Shown here: positions 20,901-29,660 of the stretch, piece after piece | Position numbering within the stretch: position 1 is the first letter of the stretch | How the letters are laid out: each line of letters opens with the position of its first letter | Source of the DNA: Arenicellales bacterium | Lineage (GTDB): Bacteria; Pseudomonadota; Gammaproteobacteria; Arenicellales; JAHEKD01 | Length of the DNA stretch: 64,000 nucleotides | Direction: 5' to 3' | Assembly: GCA_028284225.1 (NCBI GenBank) | Contig: JANQSD010000019.1 | Location: 62,001-126,000, forward strand | Position numbers and translations under genes: made by a program | The notes under the pieces: model-generated | Database searches by the model: none | What the model was told of the DNA's origin: nothing | What the model saw: the letters and a program-made list of their open reading frames with translations, nothing else

Positions 20901-21038
20901 CGCTACTGCCCAGATATTGGCCAAATCATAACCCCAATTCACTTGCCAGTCTCGGGTGCAAATCAGGCCGATTAATTCAGCACCAGTAAGGCCACAGATG
21001 TCTTATAATTTGATTGAACAAATTATAAGGCTAAGAAT

Positions 21039-21716
21039 ATGTCGCAAAATAGTAATTTCAATTTTTCGACGGTAATTGAGGATGCGATGCAGGTGGTTTT
21101 GAATCCGTCGGGATTTTATCGGGACATGCAAAAAACCGGCGGTTATGTTGAGCCGCTAATCTACACATTAGTGATAGGAGCTGTCGCAGGTGTAATCGCT
21201 GTCGTCATATCGATATTTGGAGCAGGATTGCGTTTTGGTGCGGGTATGGGCATTGCATCGCTTATTTTCATGCCCATTGCTGCGATGATAAGTAGTTTTT
21301 TTAGCGGTGCAATCATGTTCGTTATATGGAAATTAATGGGATCAACACAACGGTTTGAAACGGCTTGGCGCTGTGTTGCCTATTCAATGGCTGTATTCCC
21401 TATCATGCTGCTGCTGCAATCGATTCCTTATTTGGGTTCGATAATAGGGCTCGCCCTGATTTTCTGGCTAATGTTCCATGCCTCCGTTGAAGTTCACGCT
21501 ATTGATAGAAGCAAAGCAAAAACTGTGCTTGGTATATTGGCAGTTGTAATGATACTGCTGAACGTGAGTTCAGAACGTACAGCCCGGAAATTTCAAGCTC
21601 AGATGGAAGAATATAGCGGCAAGCTGGAAGGGATTGAGAACATGACACCTGAAGAAGTCGGGGAAGCGCTAGGCAAATTTCTTAAGGGGCTTGAAAAAGC
21701 TCAGCAGCAAGAGTAA
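21039..21716 (+). CDS. Yip1/DUF1282-like membrane protein
   Basis: FYRDMQKTGGYVEPLIY..., FETAWRCVAYSMAVF, several TM segments. Confidence 0.7.
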   Translation: MSQNSNFNFSTVIEDAMQVVLNPSGFYRDMQKTGGYVEPLIYTLVIGAVAGVIAVVISIFGAGLRFGAGMGIASLIFMPIAAMISSFFSGAIMFVIWKLMGSTQRFETAWRCVAYSMAVFPIMLLLQSIPYLGSIIGLALIFWLMFHASVEVHAIDRSKAKTVLGILAVVMILLNVSSERTARKFQAQMEEYSGKLEGIENMTPEEVGEALGKFLKGLEKAQQQE

Positions 21717-23153
21717 TTAACGCCGCCAGTTGTGGAATTTTTCTAAGAACGTTAATGCCCACTGCGGCGCATTCGCTTTTTTCCAATTGCCCGCAGCAAA
21801 TTTATTGGCCTCCATCCAGGTTGGGTAAGGATGAATGGTTCCAAGAATTTTGTTTAAGCCCAACCCGTGCTTCATTGCCAATGTAAACTCTGTGATCATT
21901 TCTCCGGCATGGGCGGCAACAATCGTCGCGCCTAGGACTTTGTCCTTTCCTTTAGGGGTAATAACTTTGACAAAACCTTCGGTATCACTTTCAGTTAAAG
22001 CGCGGTCAAAACCTGATAATTCATAAATAGTTGTGTCGACATCTAAACCTTGTTGCTCAGCCTGATCAGCGGTAATGCCAACTTGTGCAACCTCAGGCTC
22101 GGTATAAGTGACCCAGGGAACAACACTATAGTCGACTTTAAAGGTTTTAAACTTATCAAACAAACTGTTCACACTGGCATACCAGGCTTGATGTGAAGCC
22201 GTATGGGTAAACTGATAAGGCCCGGCCACATCTCCGCAAGCCAGAATGCTGGGGATGTTGGTCTGTAAATATTCATTCGTTTTAACGGTACCGTTTGGAT
22301 TAATTTCAACACCCAGTTGCTCTAGCCCGAGATTTTCAGTGTTGGCACGACGTCCGACAGCAACCAGAATTTCATCAAATGGAATCGAAACAGTTGTTTC
22401 TCCGGTTTCACAAATGAGTTCTTTAGAATCACCATTATTAACCTTAACAGCTTTGTGACCGGTGAGTATTTTGACGCCGTCGCGTTCAAGGCTTTGGTGA
22501 ACAATTTGAGCAGCCTGCTTGTCGTCTTTGATCATGATGCTGGGCGCCATTTCAACTAATGCCACTTCAGTGCCAAACCGTGCAAATGATTGTGCTAATT
22601 CACAACCAATCGGCCCGCCTCCTAGTACTGTAAGCCTTTTGGGCAACGTCTCTATTTGCCAAATATTATCTGATGTTAACGCCTTGACTTGATCAAGGCC
22701 TTCAATTGGCGGAACAAAGGGACGTGCACCACTGGCCACGACAATGCGGCGAGTGCTGAGAGTTTGACCGTTAACTTCTACCTCATGGGGGGTTATTATT
22801 TTTGCTTCACCTATAATGCATTCAACGCCAAGTGAGGTGTAACGCTCAACTGAATCATGCGGTTCAATTGTCTTGATGATAGATTGAATTCTCTCCATAA
22901 TCTTCTTGAAATCGAATTCCGGCTCAACTGAATTCACTCCAAAGCTATCGGCTCGACGCATGTCTGCACACATTCTTGCCGAACGTATTAATGCTTTTGA
23001 AGGCACGCAGCCATAGTTCAGGCAATCACCGCCCATTTTGTGCTTTTCGATTAAAGTCACCTTTGACTTAATTGCCGCAGCAATATAAGCGGTTACCAGC
23101 CCCGCTGAGCCGGCACCGATAACTATCAGGTTATTATCAAACTTTTTGGACAT
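21717..23153 (-). CDS. FAD-dependent pyridine nucleotide-disulfide oxidoreductase (mercuric reductase/lipoamide dehydrogenase-like)
   Basis: VIGAGSAGLVTAYIAA, GGDCLNYGCVPSKALI, VLGGGPIGCELAQSFARFG, ACGDVAGPYQFTH; likely start MSKKFDNN. Confidence 0.92.
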   Translation of the reverse strand: MSKKFDNNLIVIGAGSAGLVTAYIAAAIKSKVTLIEKHKMGGDCLNYGCVPSKALIRSARMCADMRRADSFGVNSVEPEFDFKKIMERIQSIIKTIEPHDSVERYTSLGVECIIGEAKIITPHEVEVNGQTLSTRRIVVASGARPFVPPIEGLDQVKALTSDNIWQIETLPKRLTVLGGGPIGCELAQSFARFGTEVALVEMAPSIMIKDDKQAAQIVHQSLERDGVKILTGHKAVKVNNGDSKELICETGETTVSIPFDEILVAVGRRANTENLGLEQLGVEINPNGTVKTNEYLQTNIPSILACGDVAGPYQFTHTASHQAWYASVNSLFDKFKTFKVDYSVVPWVTYTEPEVAQVGITADQAEQQGLDVDTTIYELSGFDRALTESDTEGFVKVITPKGKDKVLGATIVAAHAGEMITEFTLAMKHGLGLNKILGTIHPYPTWMEANKFAAGNWKKANAPQWALTFLEKFHNWRR

Positions 23154-23826
23154 TTCGATTCCTGTAAAACGTGACGAGTTTTTTAGCAACTAATGGAAAC
23201 AATCCCAGCAAAGCTAAAGAAATAATTATGGGTAGTGAAATAATATCTTTGACAGAGTCAATACTTGCTAGTTGATGGCCTGCGTTTACATATATAACAG
23301 TTGCAGGCAGCATGCCCAGTTGGCTTACTAATGCAAAAACCAGAGTTTTGATGGTGGTTAAACCCATGACTAAATTAACAACAAAAAATGGAACGACAGG
23401 TATCAAGCGCAAGGTAAACAAGTAAAAACCACCTTCCTCGTCAATACCTTTGTTAATGGCTTCGAGCTTAGTGCTGTATTTCGATTGAATAGTTTCTCTA
23501 AGCAAGTATCTGGCTGCCAGCATTGCTAAGGTTGCACCAATGGTAGAAGCAAATGAAACAATAATAGAGCCGCTGACCACTCCAAAAAATGCCCCTGCTG
23601 CTAAAGTCATGATCAGTGCTCCGGGTAATGACAAAGCGGCTACAGCAACATAAGCCATAAAAAAAGAGAATTTGGTTAAAAATGGATGATCGTTGTCAAA
23701 CTGCTGGAATTTGGCTTGTTGGGATTTCAAATTCTCCAAAGTGAAATACTGGCCCAGATCAAATATAAAAAATAATCCGATCAGTACAACGATACAAACC
23801 GCCAGTAGTATTTTTCCAGGACGCAT
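23137..23826 (-). CDS. TVP38/TMEM64 (SNARE-associated) family membrane protein
   Basis: GALIMTLAAGAFFGVVSG..., LRLIPVVPFFVVNLVMGLTTI. Confidence 0.88.
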   Translation of the reverse strand: MRPGKILLAVCIVVLIGLFFIFDLGQYFTLENLKSQQAKFQQFDNDHPFLTKFSFFMAYVAVAALSLPGALIMTLAAGAFFGVVSGSIIVSFASTIGATLAMLAARYLLRETIQSKYSTKLEAINKGIDEEGGFYLFTLRLIPVVPFFVVNLVMGLTTIKTLVFALVSQLGMLPATVIYVNAGHQLASIDSVKDIISLPIIISLALLGLFPLVAKKLVTFYRNRNVQKV

Positions 23827-23932
23827 GGTGGTCAATTAGTTTTTTAAAGTCTTCATCATACTGATTAAATAAGAGTGTGCAATAAGCCCGCTTTACGAAT
23901 GTCTTATGACAGGCAAAGTTTTAAATAGTTTC

Positions 23933-24538
23933 TTAACAGAAGTTAAAGTTATTTAAATAAATTAACTTGGCAGATTCATCACTCAGTTGAAGTTTAGATA
24001 CACGGGCATGACTGAACTCAAAACTGAAGACACAACTGGCAGGCAGGTCGAGCAGTATGCTGGTGATTGCTCTTAAACTTCCGGCATGTGCGACGATAAC
24101 AATCGGTGTGTTCTCGGTACTCATATGGTTGAGCCAGTCACGGCATCGACTGATAACATCATCAAAACTCTCTCCCATAGGTGCCGGCTCTGTCAGCCAG
24201 TTTTCAGCCCAGTGGTTAAAAAAACTTGGATCATCGTTGTAGGTTTCATCCCAGAGCTTATTTTCCCACAGGCCAAAATTTAATTCGTTAAGCAGCTCAT
24301 CGTGTTCAATCTCAAGTTGCCAGTTTTTATTGAGAATTTCAGCAGATTGTCTGGCCCGAATTAAACTGCTGCAATAAAGTTTGGTCGGAGTTTCTTGTTT
24401 CCAGCTTTTAACGAGTTTTGTAATTTGTTTTTTTCCTGCGGTCGATAAATCGATATCGGTTTGACCAATAACACGATCTGGTTCAGCCGTCGTCTCAGCA
24501 TGTCGGACAAGATATATGCTTTGTGAGTTTGTGGGCAT
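23933..24538 (-). CDS. cobC: histidine phosphatase family protein, likely alpha-ribazole phosphatase
   Basis: YLVRHAETTAEPDRVIGQTDIDLS; adjacent to cobS and cobT. Confidence 0.82.
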   Translation of the reverse strand: MPTNSQSIYLVRHAETTAEPDRVIGQTDIDLSTAGKKQITKLVKSWKQETPTKLYCSSLIRARQSAEILNKNWQLEIEHDELLNELNFGLWENKLWDETYNDDPSFFNHWAENWLTEPAPMGESFDDVISRCRDWLNHMSTENTPIVIVAHAGSLRAITSILLDLPASCVFSFEFSHARVSKLQLSDESAKLIYLNNFNFC

Positions 24539-24582
24539 TTAGGACAGTCGATGGTTGCTATAGTAGGAGGACTATATCACGC

Positions 24583-25362
24583 TCATCTTGCCAGGGCCGC
24601 AAATACAAGAAAAACTATTACTTCCGTAATTTGATTAGTTGCTCCAAGGCAATCACCGGTAATGCCACCGAATGAACGCCGGAAATAATAGTGTGCACTT
24701 AACAAAACTAGCATTACCGCAGCAGCAAGTATAAAAAACCTGTCAAAATTCAATAATGCCACCACTAATGCTGTCAATAAGGTAGCCATAGTTAAGCGTT
24801 TATCGTTAATCGCATTTGCTATCAGGTCTTTTCCGGTTTTAGAGTTTGGGCTGACATAATCATTAAAATAAATCAGCGGCAGGCAAGACCAACGGGATAA
24901 ACAATGGGCAATAATAAAAACAACCCAGATATTTCGCTCTGTCTCACTAATAATTTGCAGAGCAAAAAACTTAGCCAGTAATAAACAGATAAGACCAATG
25001 ACACCATAGGTGCCGAGCCTGCTATCTTTCATGATCTGTAGCTTTTTGTCTTTGTCGAATGCGCCCATGCTGTCGAGAACATCTGCAAAGCCATCCTCAT
25101 GGAAGGCCCCTGTGCTGATAATTCCCGCTGTGATTGCCAGAATTATGGCTACATTCTCATTATAGAAAATGTTAGCTAGAGAATAAGTCAATCCACAGAT
25201 TACGCCCACGCAAACGCCAACAAGCGGAAAGTAAACTGAGGATCTGAGTAAGCTATTTTCATGGTTGATGGACCAACGTGCTACAGGTATACGTGTTAAA
25301 AAAGTCATTGCGGTGAAAAAATAGCCCACCTCATCACTGATTTTTTCCATTCGTAGTATCAA
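24583..25362 (-). CDS. cobS: adenosylcobinamide-GDP ribazoletransferase
   Basis: FFTAMTFLTRIPV, GAFHEDGFADVLDSMGAFDKDKKLQIMKDSRLGTYG, GGITGDCLGATNQ. Confidence 0.95.
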   Translation of the reverse strand: MILRMEKISDEVGYFFTAMTFLTRIPVARWSINHENSLLRSSVYFPLVGVCVGVICGLTYSLANIFYNENVAIILAITAGIISTGAFHEDGFADVLDSMGAFDKDKKLQIMKDSRLGTYGVIGLICLLLAKFFALQIISETERNIWVVFIIAHCLSRWSCLPLIYFNDYVSPNSKTGKDLIANAINDKRLTMATLLTALVVALLNFDRFFILAAAVMLVLLSAHYYFRRSFGGITGDCLGATNQITEVIVFLVFAALAR

Positions 25363-26381
25363 CTTTCTTTACCTGATACACCTGCTTGCTCAAATGTTGC
25401 CATATCAGCGAGTATTTTGGCTGCGGTGTGTATAATCGGTAGCGCAAGTGCGGCACCGGTTCCTTCACCTAATCTCAGATTTAATTGTAGTATTGGCCTG
25501 GTATTAAGAAACTCCAGTGCTAACTTGTGTCCCTGTTCAGCAGATTGATGAGAAAAAATCAAATTACCGCGAACATTGGGATTAATCTGGCAAGCTGTCA
25601 AGGCTGCTGCAGTGGAAATAAATCCATCCACGACGACTATCATATTAAATTCGTGAGCCTTGAGTATGGTTCCTGTGAGTGCAGCAATTTCCAGCCCTCC
25701 CAAGGCGGCGAGCAGGAGTTTGGGTTGGTCAAATGTTTGCTGATGTAACGCGATGGCTGCTTTCACTACAGCATATTTTTTTTTCAGGGCTTGTTGGTCA
25801 ATACCGGTTCCAAGCCCAACAATTTTTTCAACTTGATGGTTGGTAAAAGCACAAACCAGGGCGGCAGCGGCAGTTGTATTACCGATCCCCATTTCGCCAA
25901 GGGCAAGTGTTTTAATGCCGTCCTTAAACGCCGTTATGGCTTGATCTGAGCCAATTTCCAACGCTTTATTGCACTCTTGCGGCTTCATTGCCGGACCCTG
26001 AGTAAAGTCCTCAGTACCTGCTTTAACTTTGCATTGATCAATATTTTTTAATTCGGACAAGTCGGCGTTAACACCAACGTCGATAACTTTTATCGATGCG
26101 CCTACGCTATTCGCAATCACATTAATAGCTGCGCCGCCATTAGAAAAATTAGCCATCATTTGGGCCGTGACCTCAGCTGGGAAAGCACTAACACCCTGGC
26201 GGCTAATGCCGTGATCAGCGCCAAATACCAGAACCCGAGCCGGATAAACTTCAGGTGTCAATGTTTGCTGAATAGTCGCTAACTGAATGGCAATTTGCTC
26301 TAACTGGCCTAAAGCCCCTAACGGCTTGGTCTTGTTATCAATTTCATTTCGAGCGAGCTCTGTATAATCTATTTTGTCCAT
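25359..26381 (-). CDS. cobT: nicotinate-nucleotide--dimethylbenzimidazole phosphoribosyltransferase
   Basis: KPLGALGQLEQIA, FGADHGISRQGVSAFPAEVT, GEMGIGNTTAAAAL, RLGEGTGAALALP. Confidence 0.96.
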   Translation of the reverse strand: MDKIDYTELARNEIDNKTKPLGALGQLEQIAIQLATIQQTLTPEVYPARVLVFGADHGISRQGVSAFPAEVTAQMMANFSNGGAAINVIANSVGASIKVIDVGVNADLSELKNIDQCKVKAGTEDFTQGPAMKPQECNKALEIGSDQAITAFKDGIKTLALGEMGIGNTTAAAALVCAFTNHQVEKIVGLGTGIDQQALKKKYAVVKAAIALHQQTFDQPKLLLAALGGLEIAALTGTILKAHEFNMIVVVDGFISTAAALTACQINPNVRGNLIFSHQSAEQGHKLALEFLNTRPILQLNLRLGEGTGAALALPIIHTAAKILADMATFEQAGVSGKES

Positions 26382-26547
26382 GTAAACGATTTAATTCAAA
26401 AATGCCAAGTATAGCTCGAACAGCTAATGATTTTAGAATAAGTTGCTGTCTTCTAAGTTATTGAAATAGTTGACGATTAAACAATTCAGTCAAAATTTAG
26501 CCAGCTTGTATATAATCACTGGAATATAACAAACAGGACTTTTAATA

Positions 26548-28077
26548 ATGCTTACTGAAAAACTCAAAGCATTTGTCGTTTCGCTAACAATCACTGTATT
26601 TTTAGCAGCCTGTGCGACTAATCCGGTTACTGGTAAACGGGAATTGTCGCTGGTGGGAGAAGAATGGGAACTCAATGTTGGTAAGCAAGCTTATTCGCCT
26701 TATCGTCAAGCTCAAGGGGGTGATTATGTGGTTGACCCTCAAGTGCAGGAGTATATCAATCAAGTGGGTCAGCGATTAGCTGTGGTGAGTGACCGCAAAT
26801 TACCCTATGAATTCAAAGTACTGAACAGCTCCATACCGAATGCCTGGGCACTGCCGGGCGGTAAAATTGCGATTAATCGGGGATTATTGACAGAACTTAA
26901 TAGTGAGGCTGAATTGGCTGCAGTATTAGGTCACGAGATTGTTCATGCCGCTGCAAGGCATGGTGCAAAAGCGCAAACTCGAGGTTTAGGCTTACAAATA
27001 GGCATTATTGGGGCGGCAATTGCAGGAGGGCAAGGTTACGGTCAGGCTGCATCGTTGGGTGCTCAGTTAATCAATCAAAAGTATGGCCGTGGTGCGGAGT
27101 TGGAGTCGGATGAATACGGCATGCAGTACATGTCTCGAGCCGGTTATGATCCCAAAGCAGCAATTGACCTGCAACAAACATTTGTCAGATTGTCAGAGGG
27201 GCGAAGAACTGACTGGGTTAGCGGCCTGTTTGCTTCTCATCCGCCTTCTCAGCAACGAGTTGCCAAGAATCGCGAAACTGCAGCAAAGTTACCACAGGGT
27301 GGCGAATTAGGTGCAGAACGTTATAAAAAACGTTTGCGAACTTTGTTTAAATCAAAGCCCGCCTATGATGCCTATGATGAGGCGATTAAAGCGGCCAATA
27401 AAGGTGATTTCAATAAAGCTAGAAGTTTGGTCAAGAAGGCCAAGAAAATTGAACCTAGAGAAGCGCTGTTTGATTTGCTTGATGGTGATTTAGCAGCAGA
27501 ACAAGGCCGCGAGCAAGCGGCAATGACAAGTTATAACCGTGCTGTGACTAAAAATCCTAATTTTTTTGCTCCTTTGGCAAAGCGCGGTTCATTGAAATAT
27601 GAAATGGGCAACACAGCTGCAGCAAAAAAAGATTTACAGCGTAGTTTGGATTTGTTGTCGGGCTATGACGTTACTCACTACACACTGGGTCGTATTGCGC
27701 TTGATGAAGGCAACACTCGTGAGGCAATCAAGCAGTTTCAAACCGCCTCTCGGAGTAAATCTGAAATCGGTAAAAAAAGTTATGCGGAACTATTGCGGCT
27801 GGATTTACCCAGTAACCCTCAAAAGTATATCCAGGCAAGAGCAGCAGCAAACAACGGTGAGTTGATAGTACGAGTGGCTAACGCTACTACTGTGCCGATA
27901 AGAAACATTGTTGTAGATATACAGACTCGTGATGCCGCAGGTAAAACACGCAGCTTCCGGCGTGATTTGCGCGGTACGCTTGGGGCCAAGCAGCAAACCA
28001 CAGTCAGAACCGGTATAAGTGCTCAAAATTTATCATCAGCTAATGCTCGCGTAGTTAACGCACGAATTGCAAATTAG
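26548..28077 (+). CDS. M48-family metalloprotease lipoprotein with TPR region (BepA-like)
   Basis: Lipobox-like FLAACATNPVTGKRELSLV; AAVLGHEIVHAAARH; TPR-like C-terminal half. Confidence 0.9.
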   Translation: MLTEKLKAFVVSLTITVFLAACATNPVTGKRELSLVGEEWELNVGKQAYSPYRQAQGGDYVVDPQVQEYINQVGQRLAVVSDRKLPYEFKVLNSSIPNAWALPGGKIAINRGLLTELNSEAELAAVLGHEIVHAAARHGAKAQTRGLGLQIGIIGAAIAGGQGYGQAASLGAQLINQKYGRGAELESDEYGMQYMSRAGYDPKAAIDLQQTFVRLSEGRRTDWVSGLFASHPPSQQRVAKNRETAAKLPQGGELGAERYKKRLRTLFKSKPAYDAYDEAIKAANKGDFNKARSLVKKAKKIEPREALFDLLDGDLAAEQGREQAAMTSYNRAVTKNPNFFAPLAKRGSLKYEMGNTAAAKKDLQRSLDLLSGYDVTHYTLGRIALDEGNTREAIKQFQTASRSKSEIGKKSYAELLRLDLPSNPQKYIQARAAANNGELIVRVANATTVPIRNIVVDIQTRDAAGKTRSFRRDLRGTLGAKQQTTVRTGISAQNLSSANARVVNARIAN

Positions 28078-28086
28078 TTGGCTTAA

Positions 28087-29094
28087 ATGAGTCGAAGAAA
28101 CTGGATTTGGCTGCTGGGTTTTGCCTGTTTTCTGGCTGTTACCGCGCTATGCTTGTTGGCTGTTCCCCCTAAAATAACGACAAAACTGAATGCCTCATTG
28201 GCGCAAAAATTCATCGATAATGGGATTAAAACACAATTTGAAGTAGACGGCAGGGATGTTATTTTTACCGGTGACGTCAGTATTAATTATAATCGCACTG
28301 CCCAATTTAATTTGGCTAGAGAAATTGTCGGAGTCCGCAATATCGTTGATCAGCAGGTGCTTTATGAGCCCCAGCCTGCATTCGGTCAGATTCTGATTGA
28401 GAATAATCAAGTCAAGTTTACTGGAGGTTTTAAAAACCCGGCTAATCTTGAACTTATTACCAAGCTGATTTACCAGTATTTCCCTGAGTATCAAGTTATC
28501 GTCGAAGCTCAGGCTAGTGATCGTATGATAACTATGCAGCAAATCCTGGATTATGAATATTTATTTCAACGTTTTCAGGGCAATGAGGTCTGGTTCGAGT
28601 TTTCCGACCAGCGAGTGGTGATGAACGGCAGATTCAAATCCGAGCATGACCGGGAATTGGCCGAGCAAAAGATACTGTCACAAATCAGTAGACAGACACG
28701 CTATATAAACGATATCAAAATTACCGGACTGGAAGAATCAGAGAGAATTGTTTTTGAAAAGCAAGCAGAAGGTATCACTGTGTCCGGTGTGTTAGCTGAT
28801 AATGGGCTTAAACAAAAACTCATTGCGCTGTTTAAAGGTTATTATCCCAACACAAAACTTGAAATTGATATTCGTATTAGTGAGGAGCTAGAGTATATGG
28901 AATGGGATGAAAAAATCGGATATTTAATTCCGGAGTTGGATCGAATTATTGTCGGTGAATTTAAGTTCTATTCAAAAGAAATCGTACTTGAAGGAACTGT
29001 TGATGATCTATCCACTAAAGCAGGAATAATCAATAGAACAGCAGAAGCAATACGTGATTCACAAATTATTGATCGGCTTGTAATTGCAGATTAG
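28087..29094 (+). CDS. hypothetical protein with repeated BON-like segments
   Basis: N-terminal TM; repeated DVIFTGDV/VKFTGGF/VVMNGRF/ITVSGVL/IVLEGTV segments. Confidence 0.55.
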   Translation: MSRRNWIWLLGFACFLAVTALCLLAVPPKITTKLNASLAQKFIDNGIKTQFEVDGRDVIFTGDVSINYNRTAQFNLAREIVGVRNIVDQQVLYEPQPAFGQILIENNQVKFTGGFKNPANLELITKLIYQYFPEYQVIVEAQASDRMITMQQILDYEYLFQRFQGNEVWFEFSDQRVVMNGRFKSEHDRELAEQKILSQISRQTRYINDIKITGLEESERIVFEKQAEGITVSGVLADNGLKQKLIALFKGYYPNTKLEIDIRISEELEYMEWDEKIGYLIPELDRIIVGEFKFYSKEIVLEGTVDDLSTKAGIINRTAEAIRDSQIIDRLVIAD

Positions 29095-29451
29095 GGTCTA
29101 CTGGCAATTGCTAAAACCTATCGGCAACAGAGGCTGGCGTTAGCTACTCACAAGATTTATTTTATAAACAATTGTATAAATTATGCCGGGGTCACCACTG
29201 TTTCCAGACGGAGTTAATATAGGTTTGAGCAGCTGTGGTGCTAACTGATTGAAATAAAAAGTTATTTTTAAACCTAAAGAATTTTTTTATTTGGCCTGGA
29301 TAGCATTTCTGTCAACATAATTGGCGATGAAATACTGCAAAATTCTTTAATTTCTTGTATATTATTGATTATAGTTCAAAATTAGTTGGAAAAATTTCGT
29401 TTTGCAAACGTGGCGAAAGCCTATAGCTTGTACTTTGGGAGTAAGCAATAA

Positions 29452-29574
29452 ATGAATGGCAAACGGGTATACTCTAAACCAAATATAAAAGAGTTGGGTT
29501 CTTTGAAAAGTCTAATCATGGCAGCCTCAGGACAGTTTGATGAGTCTGGGCCGCCAAATGAAAGAGAGAACTAA
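29452..29574 (+). CDS. candidate lasso-type RiPP precursor peptide (40 aa; below the size cut-off of the supplied ORF track)
   Basis: Reads MNGKRVYSKPNIKELGSLKSLIMAASGQFDESGPPNEREN*; GGGAG RBS-like 9 nt upstream; leader YxKPxIxxLGSL pattern; asparagine-synthase-like gene 90 bp away. Confidence 0.6.
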   Translation: MNGKRVYSKPNIKELGSLKSLIMAASGQFDESGPPNEREN

Positions 29575-29660
29575 TCTAAATCATTTTCCACGGTATAAAT
29601 CGGGGTGAATTAAGGTATTTTGAGATAGGTTCTATAAATCCTGTAGTAACCAAGAGACTT

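Noticed and set aside
26382-26547. Cobalamin riboswitch upstream of cobT
   Set aside because: The region is short and I see no B12-box-like sequence
29395-29451. GEMM c-di-GMP riboswitch before the peptide gene
   Set aside because: Only GCAAAC and a GNRA hairpin are present; conserved second half is missing, so kept only as a low-interest check
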